DNA of 64,000 nucleotides from Streptomyces sp. NBC_00513 (GCF_041431415.1 NZ_CP107845.1:7874001-7938000); one strand, 5' to 3'. Counted from the stretch's first letter, positions 34,646 through 44,744 are shown. The notes: generated by a model from the sequence alone, not told the origin. A program made the numbers and translations.

Positions 34646-37006
34646 TCAGTACGGCCAGGTCCAGTCCGCGACCTCGGGGAGATCGGTTCCGTGGGCGCGG
34701 ATCCAGTCGTGGTGGCGGATCCGTTGGTCGGCCATGTCCTGCCGCAGCCCCGCCGCGTGACCGGCCAGGCCGGGAACCCGGTCGACGACGTCCATCACGA
34801 GCCGATAGCGGTCGAGGTCGTTGCGTACGACCATGTCGAAGGGCGTGGTCGTGGTCCCCGACTCCTTGTAGCCACGGACATGGAGCTGTCCGTGGCCGGA
34901 CCGGCGGTAGGCGAGGCGGTGGATCAGCCACGGATAGCCGTGATAGGCGAAGATCACGGGCTTGTCGGTCGTGAAGAGGGCGTCGTACTCGGCATCGGTC
35001 ATCCCGTGCGGGTGCTCCTCGCGCGGCATGAGCCGGGCGATGTCGACGACGTTTACGATCCGGATGGCGAGCGCGGGGAGGTGTTCGCGCAGGAGAGCGG
35101 CGGCGGCGAGGATCTCCATGGTGGGTACGTCACCCGCACAGGCGAGCACCACGTCAGGGTCCTTGGCGCCGTGGTCGGTGCCCGCCCAGTCCCAGATGCC
35201 CGCGCCGCGGGCGACGTGGATCCGGGCCTGGTCCATGGGAAGCCAGTCGAAGCAGGGCTGCTTCCCCGCCACGATCACATTCACCTGGTCCCGGCTGCGC
35301 AACGCGTGGTCCGCCACCGCCAAGAGGGTGTTGGCGTCCGGCGGGAAGTAGGCGCGCACGACGTCCGGACTCTTGTTGAGGACGTGGTCGACGAATCCCG
35401 GGTCCTGGTGGGAGAAGCCATTGTTGTCCTGACGCCAGACGTGCGAGGTGAGGAGGTAGTTCAGAGAGGCGATCGGCGCCCGCCAGGTCAGCTCACGCGA
35501 GGCCTTCAACCATTTGATGTGCTGGCCGACCATGGAGTCGACGATGTGCGCGAAAGCCTCGTACGTGGAGAACAGGCCGTGTCGGCCGGTGAGAAGGTAG
35601 CCCTCCAACCAACCTTGGCAGACGTGCTCGGAGAGGATCTCCATGACCCGCCCGTCCCGGGACAGGTTCAGGTCGGTGGGCTCCGTCATGCCCTGCCAGG
35701 CCTTGCCCGTCGCCTCGTACAGGTCGTCTAGACGGTTGGAGGCAGTCTCGTCCGGCCCGACCACCCGGAAGTCCCGCCGCCCGGCCGTGTCCCTCATGAC
35801 CTGCGCGAGGTAGCGGCCCAGTACGCGGGTCGGCTCGTGCAGGGTCGCGCCGGGCTTGTCCACGGGAACGGCGTACGGGTCGAGGGCGCGCAGGGGCAGC
35901 GGCCGCAGGAGGCGGCCCCCGTTGGTGGAAGGACTCGCGCCGAGGCGAAGGTCCCCGGTGGGCAGGCACTCCAGCACCTTCGGCGTGGGCCGGCCTTCCG
36001 AGTCGAAGAGTTCCTCGGGGCGGTAGGAGCGCAGCCAGTCCTCCAGGTGCTTGAGGTGCTCGGGGTTCTCCCGTACCCCGGAGAGCGGAACCTGGTGCGC
36101 CCGCCAGGTTCCCTCGACCGGCAGGCCGTCCACAGTGGCCGGGCCCGTCCACCCCTTGGGGGTGCGCAGGACGATCATCGGCCACGTCGCGTGCCCGCGC
36201 CCCGGATCGACACCGGTGCTCCGAGCTTCCTGCTGGATGGCGGCGATGCGGTCCAGGGCGTGGTCCATCGCGCGGGCCATCGCCTGGTGGACCTGGGCGG
36301 GATCGCCGCCGGTCACGTGGAGGGGCTCGTGCCCGTAGCCGCGCAGCAGGGCGTCGAGCTCGTCCTCGGGGATCCGGGACAGGACCGTCGGGTTGGCGAT
36401 CTTGTAGCCGTTCAGGTGGAGGATCGGCAGGACGGCTCCGTCGTGGACGGGGTCGAGGAACTTGTTCGAGTGCCAGGACGCGGCCAGGGGCCCCGTTTCA
36501 GCCTCGCCGTCACCGATGACGCACGCGACCAGCAGGTCGGGGTGGTCGAAGGCGGCTCCGTAGGCGTGCGCGAGAGCGTAGCCGAGCTCACCTCCCTCGT
36601 GGAGGGAACCGGGGGTCTCGGGCGCGACATGGCTCGGTACCCCGCCGGGGAACGAGAACTGCCGAAACAACTTGGCCATGCCATCACCGTCGCGCGTGAC
36701 GTCCGGGTAGGTCTCGCTGTAGGTCCCCTCCAGCCACGAGTTGGCCAGGACGGCAGGGCCACCGTGCCCGGGACCCCAGACGCACAGAGCCTCCAGCGAA
36801 CGCTCCTCGATCACACGGTTGAGGTGCGTGTACACCAGGTTGAGTCCGGGGGAGGTGCCCCAGTGCCCGAGCAGCCGGGGCTTGATGTGCTCCGGCCTGA
36901 GGGGTTCAGTCAACAGCGGGTTGTCCATGAGGTAGATCTGGCCGACTGCGAGGTAGTTGGCGGCGCGCCAGTGGGCGGCCAGCTCCGAGATCGGGTACGC
37001 GGTCAT
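34646..37006 (-). CDS. xfp: Phosphoketolase (xylulose-5-phosphate/fructose-6-phosphate)
   Basis: A 786-residue thiamine-diphosphate enzyme of normal length. [36 protein letters not shown] and the ThDP-binding [19 protein letters not shown] define the family; the C-terminal domain contains [15 protein letters not shown] [20 protein letters not shown]. It cleaves xylulose 5-phosphate or fructose 6-phosphate with phosphate to acetyl phosphate, giving ATP under oxygen limitation. GGAGGAG precedes ATG 37006. It diverges from the universal stress protein gene across a region with two DevR-like boxes, which suggests hypoxic induction. Confidence 0.95.
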   Translation of the reverse strand: MTAYPISELAAHWRAANYLAVGQIYLMDNPLLTEPLRPEHIKPRLLGHWGTSPGLNLVYTHLNRVIEERSLEALCVWGPGHGGPAVLANSWLEGTYSETYPDVTRDGDGMAKLFRQFSFPGGVPSHVAPETPGSLHEGGELGYALAHAYGAAFDHPDLLVACVIGDGEAETGPLAASWHSNKFLDPVHDGAVLPILHLNGYKIANPTVLSRIPEDELDALLRGYGHEPLHVTGGDPAQVHQAMARAMDHALDRIAAIQQEARSTGVDPGRGHATWPMIVLRTPKGWTGPATVDGLPVEGTWRAHQVPLSGVRENPEHLKHLEDWLRSYRPEELFDSEGRPTPKVLECLPTGDLRLGASPSTNGGRLLRPLPLRALDPYAVPVDKPGATLHEPTRVLGRYLAQVMRDTAGRRDFRVVGPDETASNRLDDLYEATGKAWQGMTEPTDLNLSRDGRVMEILSEHVCQGWLEGYLLTGRHGLFSTYEAFAHIVDSMVGQHIKWLKASRELTWRAPIASLNYLLTSHVWRQDNNGFSHQDPGFVDHVLNKSPDVVRAYFPPDANTLLAVADHALRSRDQVNVIVAGKQPCFDWLPMDQARIHVARGAGIWDWAGTDHGAKDPDVVLACAGDVPTMEILAAAALLREHLPALAIRIVNVVDIARLMPREEHPHGMTDAEYDALFTTDKPVIFAYHGYPWLIHRLAYRRSGHGQLHVRGYKESGTTTTPFDMVVRNDLDRYRLVMDVVDRVPGLAGHAAGLRQDMADQRIRHHDWIRAHGTDLPEVADWTWPY

Positions 37007-37091
37007 TTCCGCTCCTCCGTGCGGCGGTCCGGGACGTTCGTCGACTGAGCCGATGCCGACAACACTGCGCCGCTTCGCCGGCGGACGCCAC

Positions 37092-37127
37092 GGGATGACG
37101 GTCCCGCCGTGCGGGACTGTCGGCCCT
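37092..37127. promoter_or_regulatory. Two DevR/DosR-like boxes
   Basis: GGGATGACGGTCCC (37092-37105) and GGGACTGTCGGCCCT (37113-37127) resemble the GGGAC-N4/5-GKCCC dyads bound by DevR in actinobacteria. They lie between the divergent phosphoketolase and stress-protein genes. Confidence 0.6.
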
Positions 37128-37248
37128 TCTGGTCGCCCGCCGCTGACGGCGAAGGTGAACCCGGTGGCGCCGGTTCCCCCGGCCGGTGCCACCGACTCCC
37201 TGCCTGACCGACCCCGATGCCAAGGGCATCAGTACGGAGGACAGACCT

Positions 37249-38124
37249 GTGAAACGCACCCTCGTCGTCGGAGTGGACGGATCCCCAGAGAGCCGGGCAG
37301 CGGCCGACTGGGCCGCACGGGAAGCCCTGCGGCGCGACGGGCGGCTGCGCGTGATCCACGCCTGGCTGTGGCAACCGCTCGAGGTCCCGATCGTTCAACA
37401 CCGCGACAGCGAGGCAAGCCGGGCCCAGGACATCGTCCGGGAGGTCGAGGCCGAGCTCACCCACCGCCACCCGGAGCTCGCACTGACCGCGGAAGTGCTC
37501 CAGGACGCCCCCGTGCCGGCACTGCTGCGCGCCGCCAAGGAGGCGGAGATGCTGGTCCTCGGTACCCGGGGACACGGCGTCATCGCCGGCTCCCTGCTCG
37601 GCTCGTTCGGGCAGCAGCTGATCGCGGCGGCCGAGTGCCCCGTCGTATCCGTTCGGGCCCGGGACGGCGGGCCGGTGACCGGGCCCGACGAAGGGGAGGT
37701 GGTCGTGGGCCAGCAGGGTGGGGTGGAGGAGTCCGCCGAGGTGTTGGGTTTCGCCTTCGCCGCGGCTTCCGTGCGCGAGGTGCCGCTCCGGGCGGTGCGG
37801 GCCTGGACCCTGCCGCCGGTCTACGGCTACAGCCCGGGATCGATGTGGATCGCCGATCAGCTCGGCGGCCTGGAACCGTACGAGAAGGCCGCCTTGGAGC
37901 AGGCTCTGGAGCCATGGCGGCTGCGGTACCCCGAAGTGGAAGTCATCGAGCAGGTGGAGCGGGGCAGTGGCGGCCACGTGCTGCTCTCGGCCGCGTCCGA
38001 TGCGCAACTGGTGGTCGTCGGACGCCGGGTCCGTGAGTCCTCGGTGGGGGCGCGCGTCGGTTCCGTGGCGCATGCCGTCCTGCACCACGCGGTCTGCCCC
38101 GTCGCAGTGGTCCCGCACCCCTGA
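37249..38124 (+). CDS. Universal stress protein, two tandem UspA domains
   Basis: A 291-residue protein with GTG start and GGAGG 8 nt upstream. Domain 1 (1-140) begins VVGVDGSPESRAAADWAAREAL and ends with the ATP-binding signature GTRGHGVIAGSLLGSFGQQL. Domain 2 ends with GRRVRESSVGARVGSVAHAV, while its N-terminal motif is degenerate (VVGQQGGVEESAEVL), so only the first domain has the full nucleotide site. Tandem Usp proteins are typical members of the DevR regulon. Converges with devR, with 77 nt between stops. Confidence 0.9.
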   Translation: MKRTLVVGVDGSPESRAAADWAAREALRRDGRLRVIHAWLWQPLEVPIVQHRDSEASRAQDIVREVEAELTHRHPELALTAEVLQDAPVPALLRAAKEAEMLVLGTRGHGVIAGSLLGSFGQQLIAAAECPVVSVRARDGGPVTGPDEGEVVVGQQGGVEESAEVLGFAFAAASVREVPLRAVRAWTLPPVYGYSPGSMWIADQLGGLEPYEKAALEQALEPWRLRYPEVEVIEQVERGSGGHVLLSAASDAQLVVVGRRVRESSVGARVGSVAHAVLHHAVCPVAVVPHP

Positions 38125-38201
38125 ACCGGGTCGGGTCGGGGAGGATGGTCGGGTACGCGACCGCACGGCGTGCCCGACCCCAGACGCACTCGGTCCGGTG
38201 A

Positions 38202-38909
38202 CTATTCGGCTGCCGGGAACGGGTGCCGGCTCGGCGGGATCAGGGCGTGACTGGCGATGACGGCCGCCTGGACGCGGCGTTCCACACCCAGTTTGACGAA
38301 GAGCCTCGAAATGATGTTCTTGACCGTCTTCTCGGCGAGGTAGAGCCGATTGCCGATCTCCCGGTTGGTGAGCCCCTCACTGACCATGACCAGGATCTCC
38401 TTCTCCCGGTCGGTGAATCCGGGAAGGCCTGGGACCTGTTCCCCCTGGGGCGCGTCGCCGCGCATGCGGGCCATCAGACGCGTGGTGGCACCCGGGTCGA
38501 GCATTGACTGGCCGGTGGACACCGTCCGGACGGCGGTCACCAGATCAGTGCCGGTGATCTGCTTGAGCACGTAACCGGAGGCCCCCGCCATGATGGCGTC
38601 GAGCAGGGCCTCCTCGTCGTCGAAGGACGTGAGCATGAGGCAAGCGAGCCCAGGCATCCGGGAGCGCAGCTCGCGGCAGACCGTCACCCCGTCGCCGTCC
38701 TGGAGTCGCACGTCCAGGACCGCGACCTGGGGTCGCAGCGCGGGGATGCGGATCAGTGCCTGTTCCGCGGTCCCCGCTTCGCCGACGACGGTCAGGTCAG
38801 GCTCGGCGTCCAGGAGGTCGTGCACGCCCCGACGCACGACCTCGTGATCGTCGAGCAGGAAGACCGTGATCGGCGTCTTCGCGGGGGAGGGGGCACCGCT
38901 GTCGGTCAT
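38202..38909 (-). CDS. devR: NarL/LuxR-type response regulator, DevR/DosR-like
   Basis: A 235-residue two-component regulator. Receiver domain: acidic pocket in VFLLDDHEVVRRGV, phospho-acceptor Asp in VAVLDVRLQDGDG, Lys in ASGYVLKQITG. C-terminal LuxR helix-turn-helix: FTDREKEILVMVSEGLTNRE and AEKTVKNIISRLFVKLGV. AAGGAG is 7 nt before ATG 38909. The kinase at 39825 is the evident partner. Placement among xfp, usp and ppk2 matches the actinobacterial hypoxia/dormancy regulon. Confidence 0.9.
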   Translation of the reverse strand: MTDSGAPSPAKTPITVFLLDDHEVVRRGVHDLLDAEPDLTVVGEAGTAEQALIRIPALRPQVAVLDVRLQDGDGVTVCRELRSRMPGLACLMLTSFDDEEALLDAIMAGASGYVLKQITGTDLVTAVRTVSTGQSMLDPGATTRLMARMRGDAPQGEQVPGLPGFTDREKEILVMVSEGLTNREIGNRLYLAEKTVKNIISRLFVKLGVERRVQAAVIASHALIPPSRHPFPAAE

Positions 38910-38984
38910 GACGCAACTCCTTCGCCGGGTTCGCCCTGGGCGCACGAACACCGGCATCCTGCCTGTGGGCGGGGCCCGAAGGAC

Positions 38985-39174
38985 AGGGCCGATCGGCCCT
39001 CATCGGTCGTGTCGACCGAAGGCGTCGGGCGGCGACACCAGGTTCCAGCACCCGCGACTACCGCCAGGGTGGCCATTCGAGGGAACTCCTCGGCATCGAC
39101 CGGGCGCTGCGGTGCATCGCGACATGATCGCGGGCGTCCGCGAAACCGGTACCCAGATGGGGACCAGACGGCCC
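38985..39174. promoter_or_regulatory. DevR-like boxes between devR and the PNPOx gene
   Basis: A perfect 16-bp palindrome AGGGCCGATCGGCCCT (38985-39000) lies 76 nt before devR, and GGGACCAGACGGCCC (39160-39174) lies 80 nt before the PNPOx start. Both keep the GGG...CCC dyad of the boxes at 37092-37127, though spacing differs by one or two bases. Confidence 0.45.
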
Positions 39175-39254
39175 TGGTTCCCCCCGGTGATCACGAGAGA
39201 GGCTGGTCACCCAGAAACGCGAGAGCCGATCGAGACCGGACGAAGGTGTGCACC

Positions 39255-39740
39255 ATGGAGCACGGCACGCAGCGCCCTGTCGTCCCGCTCGGCCCGACGA
39301 CAGACGGTCGGCGCATGCGGGCGCTGGACAGGGCCGAGGCGCTGCGGCTCCTCGGGACGGTTTCCCTCGGGCGCATCGTCTTCACCCAGCACGCGCTGCC
39401 CGCCGTCCGCCCCGTCAATCACCTGGTCGAGGGCGAGGACGTCATCGTCAGGATCCACGACGGCGGGGCACTTGCCTCTCTCGTGCCTCCCGCGAACGTC
39501 CCCGGGGTCGTCGTGGCGTATGAGGCAGACGTGATCGACTCGGCCACGCACCTCGGGTGGAGCGTCGTCGTCACCGGTTACGCGACCCCGGTGGCCGACG
39601 CGGACGAGATGGACCGGTTCGCCGCCCTCCTCCGTCCGTGGGCAGGGCACCCCATGACCGGCGCTCTGCGGATCCGCCCCGACCTCGTCACCGGCTTCCG
39701 GCTGGAGGCCGACCGAAAGGCGGGGGACGCGCCGCATTGA
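39255..39740 (+). CDS. Pyridoxamine 5'-phosphate oxidase-like flavin protein
   Basis: A 161-residue protein with the split-barrel flavin fold: LLGTVSLGRIVFTQHALPAV, NHLVEGEDVIVRIHDG, VPGVVVAYEADVIDSATHLGW. Such proteins in the DevR regulon bind FMN or F420 and have mostly unknown reactions. GAAGG lies 8 nt before ATG. It diverges from devR and converges with the sensor kinase gene, 84 nt apart. Confidence 0.8.
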   Translation: MEHGTQRPVVPLGPTTDGRRMRALDRAEALRLLGTVSLGRIVFTQHALPAVRPVNHLVEGEDVIVRIHDGGALASLVPPANVPGVVVAYEADVIDSATHLGWSVVVTGYATPVADADEMDRFAALLRPWAGHPMTGALRIRPDLVTGFRLEADRKAGDAPH

Positions 39741-39824
39741 CGCCGTCGGCTTCGTGTCGGCGACGTCTGGTCCGTACCACGCCAGTGCCGTGGCGGACGA
39801 GTGGTGTCGTGGTCCGGCCTGGCC

Positions 39825-41543
39825 TCAGCCGCCTGTGGGCAGGGGAGCGCGCCACACGAACCGGCTTCCCCCGCCATCGGGGCTGTCCACCGTGAAGGTC
39901 CCGCCCAGACCCCGGGCCCGTTCATCGAGGTTTCGCAAGCCGCTCCGACGGCCCTGGGCGGGAATGCCTTTGCCGTTGTCCGTGACGGTCAGCACGATCT
40001 CGGCCGAAGCCGCTCTGAGGGTCACGCCGACGCGGGTCGATTGGGCGTGGCGGGCGGCGTTGCTCAGAAGCTCGCCCAGTACCGCCATGACGTGGTCCGC
40101 GACGGGGGCGGGCACGTCGGTGTCGAGCAGCCCCTCCATGCTCAGGCGCGGAGGACGGCCGAGCGTGGTCGCCGCCTCACCGACGGCGCGGGCGGCTCGC
40201 GCCCGCAGGCCGGGAACGCTTTCACGGTCCTTCGTGCGCAGCCCGAAGATGGTCGATCGAATGATCTTGATGGTTTCGTCGAGGTCGTCGACCGCTCGGC
40301 CGATGCGCTCCGCGGCTCCTTCGTGTTCCACGAGGCGTGCGGCGCTCTGGAGGGTCATGCCGGTCGCGAAGAGCCGTTGGATGGCGAGATCGTGTAGATC
40401 ACGGGTGATCCGGTCGCGCTCTTCGAGCAGCGCGATCTGCTCCGCGTCCCGCCGTCGCTCCGCGAGCTCCAGGGCGATCGCCGCCTGGCCGGCGAAGGCG
40501 ACGAGCGGTTCCAACTCACCCTCGCCGAAAACCGGTGCACCCGCCGGTCGTGCCAGGAGGAGGACACCCCGGCTCTCCCCGCCGGCAGTGCCCAGCGGAA
40601 CCGCCACGGCGGGGCCCGCACCTTCCCGCACCTGGGCATCCGCGGGATACCGGTCGTCTTCGGCGGCGTGTGCGGACGTGACGGGATCGGAGGTCCGGTG
40701 CGCGGTTCCCGACAGCGTTCCCACGATGGGTACGACGAGGCCCTGCCGCGCGCGGCTGTCCGCACCGGTCGCGAACTCCACGACCAGGCCGTCGGCGCCG
40801 TCCACGGGCACGGCGACGTCCGCCAGGAGGGACCCGGTGATCTCCTGGGCGCGGCGGGCGATCAGTTCCAGCACGGCGGCGCGAGAACTGCCGGACAACA
40901 GGTTCGCGGTGATCTCCGCGTTCGCCTTGAGCCACCGCTGTTGGCGCTGTGACCCCTCGTAGAGTCGCGCGTTGTCGATCGCCACCCCGGCGGCCACGGA
41001 GAGGGTCGAGATAACGGTCTCGTCCTCCGTGTCGAAGTCCGCCCCGGCCCGCTTGTCGGTCAGGTACAGGTTGCCGAACACCTCGTCGCGGACCCGGATG
41101 GGTACCCCGAGGAAGGTCCTCATGGGCGGGTGATGGGCTGGGAAGCCGTACGAGGAGGAGTGCGCGCCGAGGTCGGTCAGACGCAGGGGCTCCGGGTGCC
41201 GGATGACCTCCCCGAGCAGACCGTGGCCGGCGGGGAGGGGGCCGATCTCGGCAATCGCCTCGTCACTGAGCCCCACGGTGAGGAACTGCGACAGCCTCCG
41301 CCCGTCCGGGCCGATGACACCCAGCGCCCCGTACTCGGCGTCCACGAGGAGCGCGGCGGCCTCCACGATTCGCCGGAGGACCTGGGCGAGGTCCAGCTCC
41401 CGTCCCACGGACATGACGGCTTCCAGCAGGCTGTGCACCCGGTCACGGGTGCCGCGCACGGCGTCGATGCGGACCTGGAGTTCGTCGAGCAGTTCGTCGA
41501 GCCGCATCTGCGGTACTCGACCCAGCGGAGCCCCCACACCCAC
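39825..41543 (-). CDS. devS: GAF-domain sensor histidine kinase, DevS/DosT-like
   Basis: A 572-residue cytoplasmic kinase: two GAF domains, HisKA_3 and HATPase. The first GAF domain has SSYGFPAHHPPMRTFLGVP, the segment that carries the proximal heme His in mycobacterial DevS, and NLYLTDKRAG after it. The phospho-acceptor His is in ITRDLHDLAIQRLFATGM and the ATPase boxes are ELLSNAARHAQST and VTDNGKGIP. GTG 41543 with GAAGGGGAAG upstream is preferred to ATG 41507. It probably senses oxygen or NO and phosphorylates DevR. Confidence 0.88.
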   Translation of the reverse strand: MGVGAPLGRVPQMRLDELLDELQVRIDAVRGTRDRVHSLLEAVMSVGRELDLAQVLRRIVEAAALLVDAEYGALGVIGPDGRRLSQFLTVGLSDEAIAEIGPLPAGHGLLGEVIRHPEPLRLTDLGAHSSSYGFPAHHPPMRTFLGVPIRVRDEVFGNLYLTDKRAGADFDTEDETVISTLSVAAGVAIDNARLYEGSQRQQRWLKANAEITANLLSGSSRAAVLELIARRAQEITGSLLADVAVPVDGADGLVVEFATGADSRARQGLVVPIVGTLSGTAHRTSDPVTSAHAAEDDRYPADAQVREGAGPAVAVPLGTAGGESRGVLLLARPAGAPVFGEGELEPLVAFAGQAAIALELAERRRDAEQIALLEERDRITRDLHDLAIQRLFATGMTLQSAARLVEHEGAAERIGRAVDDLDETIKIIRSTIFGLRTKDRESVPGLRARAARAVGEAATTLGRPPRLSMEGLLDTDVPAPVADHVMAVLGELLSNAARHAQSTRVGVTLRAASAEIVLTVTDNGKGIPAQGRRSGLRNLDERARGLGGTFTVDSPDGGGSRFVWRAPLPTGG

Positions 41544-41844
41544 GTGCTTCCCCTTCGACCGTCCACGTACCACCGGGCCAGGGTATCGACTTGCCCGCGC
41601 CCACAAGGGGTCGCTGCGCGCGGGGGCCGTAACGACCGGCCTGATCACGCGGTTCGACCGTGAGCCCTGAACTGCATGCGCGGGTAAGCGTCGAAGACGC
41701 GTGCGCCGAGCCGGCGCCGGACGTGGATGAGAGCCCCCGGGCCGGACCCGTCGATGCGCCCAGGCCCGAAGCGGATCGTTGCGCGCGGACGCTCGGCGTG
41801 ACTGACTGGTCGCACCACTCGGAGGCGGCGGAGGGAAGACGGCC

Positions 41845-42777
41845 ATGAGTCTCAAGGAGGCGCTCTACGAGGACGAACTGCTGCGGCTCCAGACGGAACT
41901 GGTCAAGCTGCAGGAGTGGACGCGGGCGGGGAGCGCACGCCTCGTCGTCGTCTTCGAGGGCCGCGACACCGCGGGTAAGGGCGGTACGATCAAACGAGCC
42001 GCCGAGCACCTCAACCCACGCGTCGCCCGCATCGCGGCTCTGCCGTCCCCGACGGAGCGTGAGCGCACCCAGTGGTACTTCCAGCGTTACATCGAGCACC
42101 TGCCCGCCGCCGGCGAGATCGTGCTCTTCGATCGAAGCTGGTACAACCGCGCCGGAGTGGAGCAGGTGATGGGTATCTGCACGCCGGCAGAAGTCCCCGG
42201 ACTGGCCGGCATGCACGACGTGGACGACTACCCGACGGCGCGGACCGTTCCGGGACTGGTCATCTACCGCTACGATTCGCCGCTCTTCTTCGCCAACGCC
42301 GAGAACTTCCGCCGTCGTGCCCTGGCCGCGATCGACCAACAGAGTCCCCCGGTTCGATGGCTCGTACTCAACGCCGAGGCGAACGTCGAGGTCGACATCA
42401 CCGCTCTGGACGCCGTGGACGCACTCCGCCAGGAACTGGAGCATCGGGGCATCGTCCTCGCGCTGGCACGGGTCAAGCAGGAACTCCGGGAGGACCTGGA
42501 TGCCTACGGTCTCACCTCCTCGGTGGGTGCCGAGCGCATCTACCCGACCCTGCCCACGGCCCTGGAGGCCTATCGGGCGTGGAGCCGGGACGCTGGGTCG
42601 AAGGGGACTGAACCGGGCCTGCCGGTCGTCCCCGCCCCCCGGGCCGAGTGTCCCCGGGAAGGGCTGTCCGGCCCCTGCCAGGAAGGACTTGCGTTCGGCC
42701 AGATTGGGAGCAAGCGCGATATCGCCGATGGGGCTGGTGGCAGGCATGGGTTCCTACGTGTACGACTTCGACCCTGA
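41845..42777 (+). CDS. PPK2 N-terminal half fused to SulP STAS domain (chimera)
   Basis: A 310-residue hybrid. Residues 1-115 are polyphosphate kinase 2: Walker A in [13 protein letters not shown] (38-50), then [20 protein letters not shown] and Walker [17 protein letters not shown] (95-110). At about residue 115, right after ICTPAE, it changes to the linker and STAS domain of a SulP sulfate permease: [54 protein letters not shown]. The lid and C-terminal half of PPK2 (about 150 residues) and all permease membrane helices are missing. A single in-frame deletion between neighbouring ppk2 and sulP genes would produce this. Ribosome site GGAGGG and the frame are intact. Kinase activity is doubtful. 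The last 55 residues are unrelated read-through. Confidence 0.85.
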   Translation: MSLKEALYEDELLRLQTELVKLQEWTRAGSARLVVVFEGRDTAGKGGTIKRAAEHLNPRVARIAALPSPTERERTQWYFQRYIEHLPAAGEIVLFDRSWYNRAGVEQVMGICTPAEVPGLAGMHDVDDYPTARTVPGLVIYRYDSPLFFANAENFRRRALAAIDQQSPPVRWLVLNAEANVEVDITALDAVDALRQELEHRGIVLALARVKQELREDLDAYGLTSSVGAERIYPTLPTALEAYRAWSRDAGSKGTEPGLPVVPAPRAECPREGLSGPCQEGLAFGQIGSKRDIADGAGGRHGFLRVRLRP

Positions 42778-43080
42778 TCTTCCTGCGGGTCTGAAAGTCC
42801 GACATCTCGCCGACACCGACCATCTGCGTGTGCTGGCTGTTCTGGACGCCTGGTGGGGCGGTCTGAAAGGGGAGCAGGTCGAGGGAACGCGCATTGTTGC
42901 TGCCTCGGCTCTACTTTCAGCACTTCACGACCACCAGCTTCCTCGTAGAGGATGACGGTGGTCAGGTGGCGGCCTTCCTCGTCGGCCTCCTGTCGCAGAC
43001 GGACCCCGAATGCGCCTACGTGGACTTCGGCGGAGTCGATCCTGTGCTGCTATGCAGGGGGTGTCGGCCGCGCGCTCTAC
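42746..43080 (+). pseudogene. GNAT acetyltransferase remnant
   Basis: From ATG 42746 one frame reads [20 protein letters not shown] and VLAVLDAWWGG; the next frame continues with YFQHFTTTSFLVEDDGGQVA and FLVGLLSQTDPECAYVDFGGVDP, the order of strands in GNAT N-acetyltransferases. The acetyl-CoA loop (normally RGxGxGRAL) appears as CRGCRPRAL with a further shift, and the C-terminus is missing. Confidence 0.6.
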
Positions 43081-43149
43081 CGGGCCTTTTCGACCCCCAG
43101 TCGGTAGACGGCGGCGTTCCTTCGCGCTGCGCTCGGTGCCCTACTCGTG

Positions 43150-43420
43150 CACCGGGGCCAGGGTCAAGCGTCGGCCCTTGGCGCTGGCGGTGCTGTTCTT
43201 CCACGGCGGCGGCTACATCTTCGGCCACATCGACCTGTTGCACGGACTGGTCTCGCGCTACGTCTCGGCCAGCGGAGTGCCCATACTGTCGGTCGAATAC
43301 CGCCGGGCCCCGAGCATCCGTTCCCCACGCCAGTGGAAACGTTGGACCTCGGCAGAGCCCGGAACTGGTGGCACACCCGGTCGTTGGGGAGTGCGGTTCG
43401 CACACAGGCCCGGGAGGGCT
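43150..43420 (+). pseudogene. Alpha/beta-hydrolase (HSL-type) fragment
   Basis: ALAVLFFHGGGYIFGHIDLL contains the HGGG oxyanion motif of hormone-sensitive-lipase-type hydrolases, followed by SRYVSASGVPILSVEYRRAP; the next frame keeps EHPFPTPVE. The catalytic Ser, Asp and His regions are absent. It is joined to the acetyltransferase remnant by a deletion. Confidence 0.6.
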
Positions 43421-43558
43421 CAACCGTTCGCCGCTACGCTTGGTGAATCATGGTTGGAATTGTGAATTCTCCGTGTTGGTGACTGTCTGGTTATGTACTT
43501 TCTCTGTGAGTGACTCCCCTGTGAGGATGGCGCTTCCTGATGAGGCTGCGGAAGGGGC

Positions 43559-44668
43559 ATGATGGCAACGTCCGAAGGCATCGAGCAGGGCTACGCCTAC
43601 CGGTTGAAGAACAAGCGCTCGGGCCTGTATCTGACCAGTTCAGGCTTCGAGGGGGACTCTTACGCCACGATCTGGAAGTCCGAGAGCGGCGGGCAGGCCC
43701 GGACATCGCAGACCTGGAACGTGCTGAGCCTCGACAACGGCGAGTACCTCATCGCCCAGAAGGTCGCCGGGAACCTGCTGACTCCGGACAACTTCGCCGG
43801 CCATGACGTCCGGGTCAACCTGTTCCCGCCGCAGAACGGTGCGGACTCCTCCGTCCGCAACAGCCAGACCTGGCTGCTCCGTCAGGCGGGGGGCGGCTAC
43901 TACACGCTCAGCAACAAGAATGGGGGGCTGTTCCTGACCCCCAACAACTTCGGCACGAGCGGCTCCGACAAGGTCAACACCTACTGGCGGGCATCCGGAA
44001 CGGACGGCGACTCCCAGCTGTGGCTGTTGGAGAAGGACACCGCGTACAGCGGCATCATCAACGCCGCCGTCGGTCCGACCGGCAACGCCGTCGGCGGCGT
44101 CATCCGAATGAGCGGACACGCAAGGCCGAACCCGGAGACCACACCGGAAGTCCTCATCGGCACCACGCTGTTACCCTTCCCCCTGGTCTCGGACCCCGCC
44201 CTCGGCCGCGCGAGGCAGGCCGCGGAAAGTCCGTACTACCTGCTCAAGAGGTACGGCTACTACAAGATCGTCTACTACTACGAGCACAGCGGCCAGGTGA
44301 GCAAAAAGGAGTCCCAAAGCACCACCATCGGCGTGACCACGAGCAACGCCCGCGAAGTCGAAACCACCACCAGCATCTCCGTCACCGCCGAGACAAGCTT
44401 CCAGTACAAGGGCTTCTCCTCCTCCCTCAGCACCACCATCAGCCACCAACTGCGCACCCGCGTCGCCCAGGAGACAACGCAGTCCAGCAACCGCACCGTC
44501 ACCGTCGAGCGCGAGTACCCCGCCAACGGCAACCGCCTCTCCCAAGCCATCTGGTTCCGCGCCGACCGCTACGTCCTGGAACGTGCCGGCGGCGGCAAGG
44601 TGACGGAGTGGGAGACCACCACCGACCAGGACACGGTCGACGACGTCTACCCCGTCGCCACCAACTGA
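43559..44668 (+). CDS. Beta-trefoil lectin with pore-forming-toxin-like domain, no signal peptide
   Basis: A 369-residue protein; ATG 43559 or 43562, with GAAGG upstream. Residues 1-160 form a ricin-type trefoil with three repeats ending SQTWNVL, SQTWLLR and SQLWLLE, resembling the lectin part of Bin/Cry35-type insecticidal toxins. Residues 200-369 contain long stretches of alternating Ser/Thr (SQSTTIGVTTSNAREVETTT, SSSLSTTISHQL), as in the amphipathic hairpin of aerolysin-like proteins. No signal peptide or membrane helix. About 120 nt of comparatively AT-rich sequence precede it. Possibly an anti-predator or insecticidal protein; function unproven. No similarity in order to the secreted lectin at 15961 beyond architecture. 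Confidence 0.6.
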   Translation: MMATSEGIEQGYAYRLKNKRSGLYLTSSGFEGDSYATIWKSESGGQARTSQTWNVLSLDNGEYLIAQKVAGNLLTPDNFAGHDVRVNLFPPQNGADSSVRNSQTWLLRQAGGGYYTLSNKNGGLFLTPNNFGTSGSDKVNTYWRASGTDGDSQLWLLEKDTAYSGIINAAVGPTGNAVGGVIRMSGHARPNPETTPEVLIGTTLLPFPLVSDPALGRARQAAESPYYLLKRYGYYKIVYYYEHSGQVSKKESQSTTIGVTTSNAREVETTTSISVTAETSFQYKGFSSSLSTTISHQLRTRVAQETTQSSNRTVTVEREYPANGNRLSQAIWFRADRYVLERAGGGKVTEWETTTDQDTVDDVYPVATN

Positions 44669-44744
44669 CGGGCAGCCACTCACAGCTGTGCCCCCGAGCG
44701 AGCAGGCTCCTCGACACCATTTGCCGCACGATCGGGTGACATCT

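Noticed and set aside
35837..37048. 403-codon plus-strand open frame
   Set aside because: Antisense shadow of the phosphoketolase gene.
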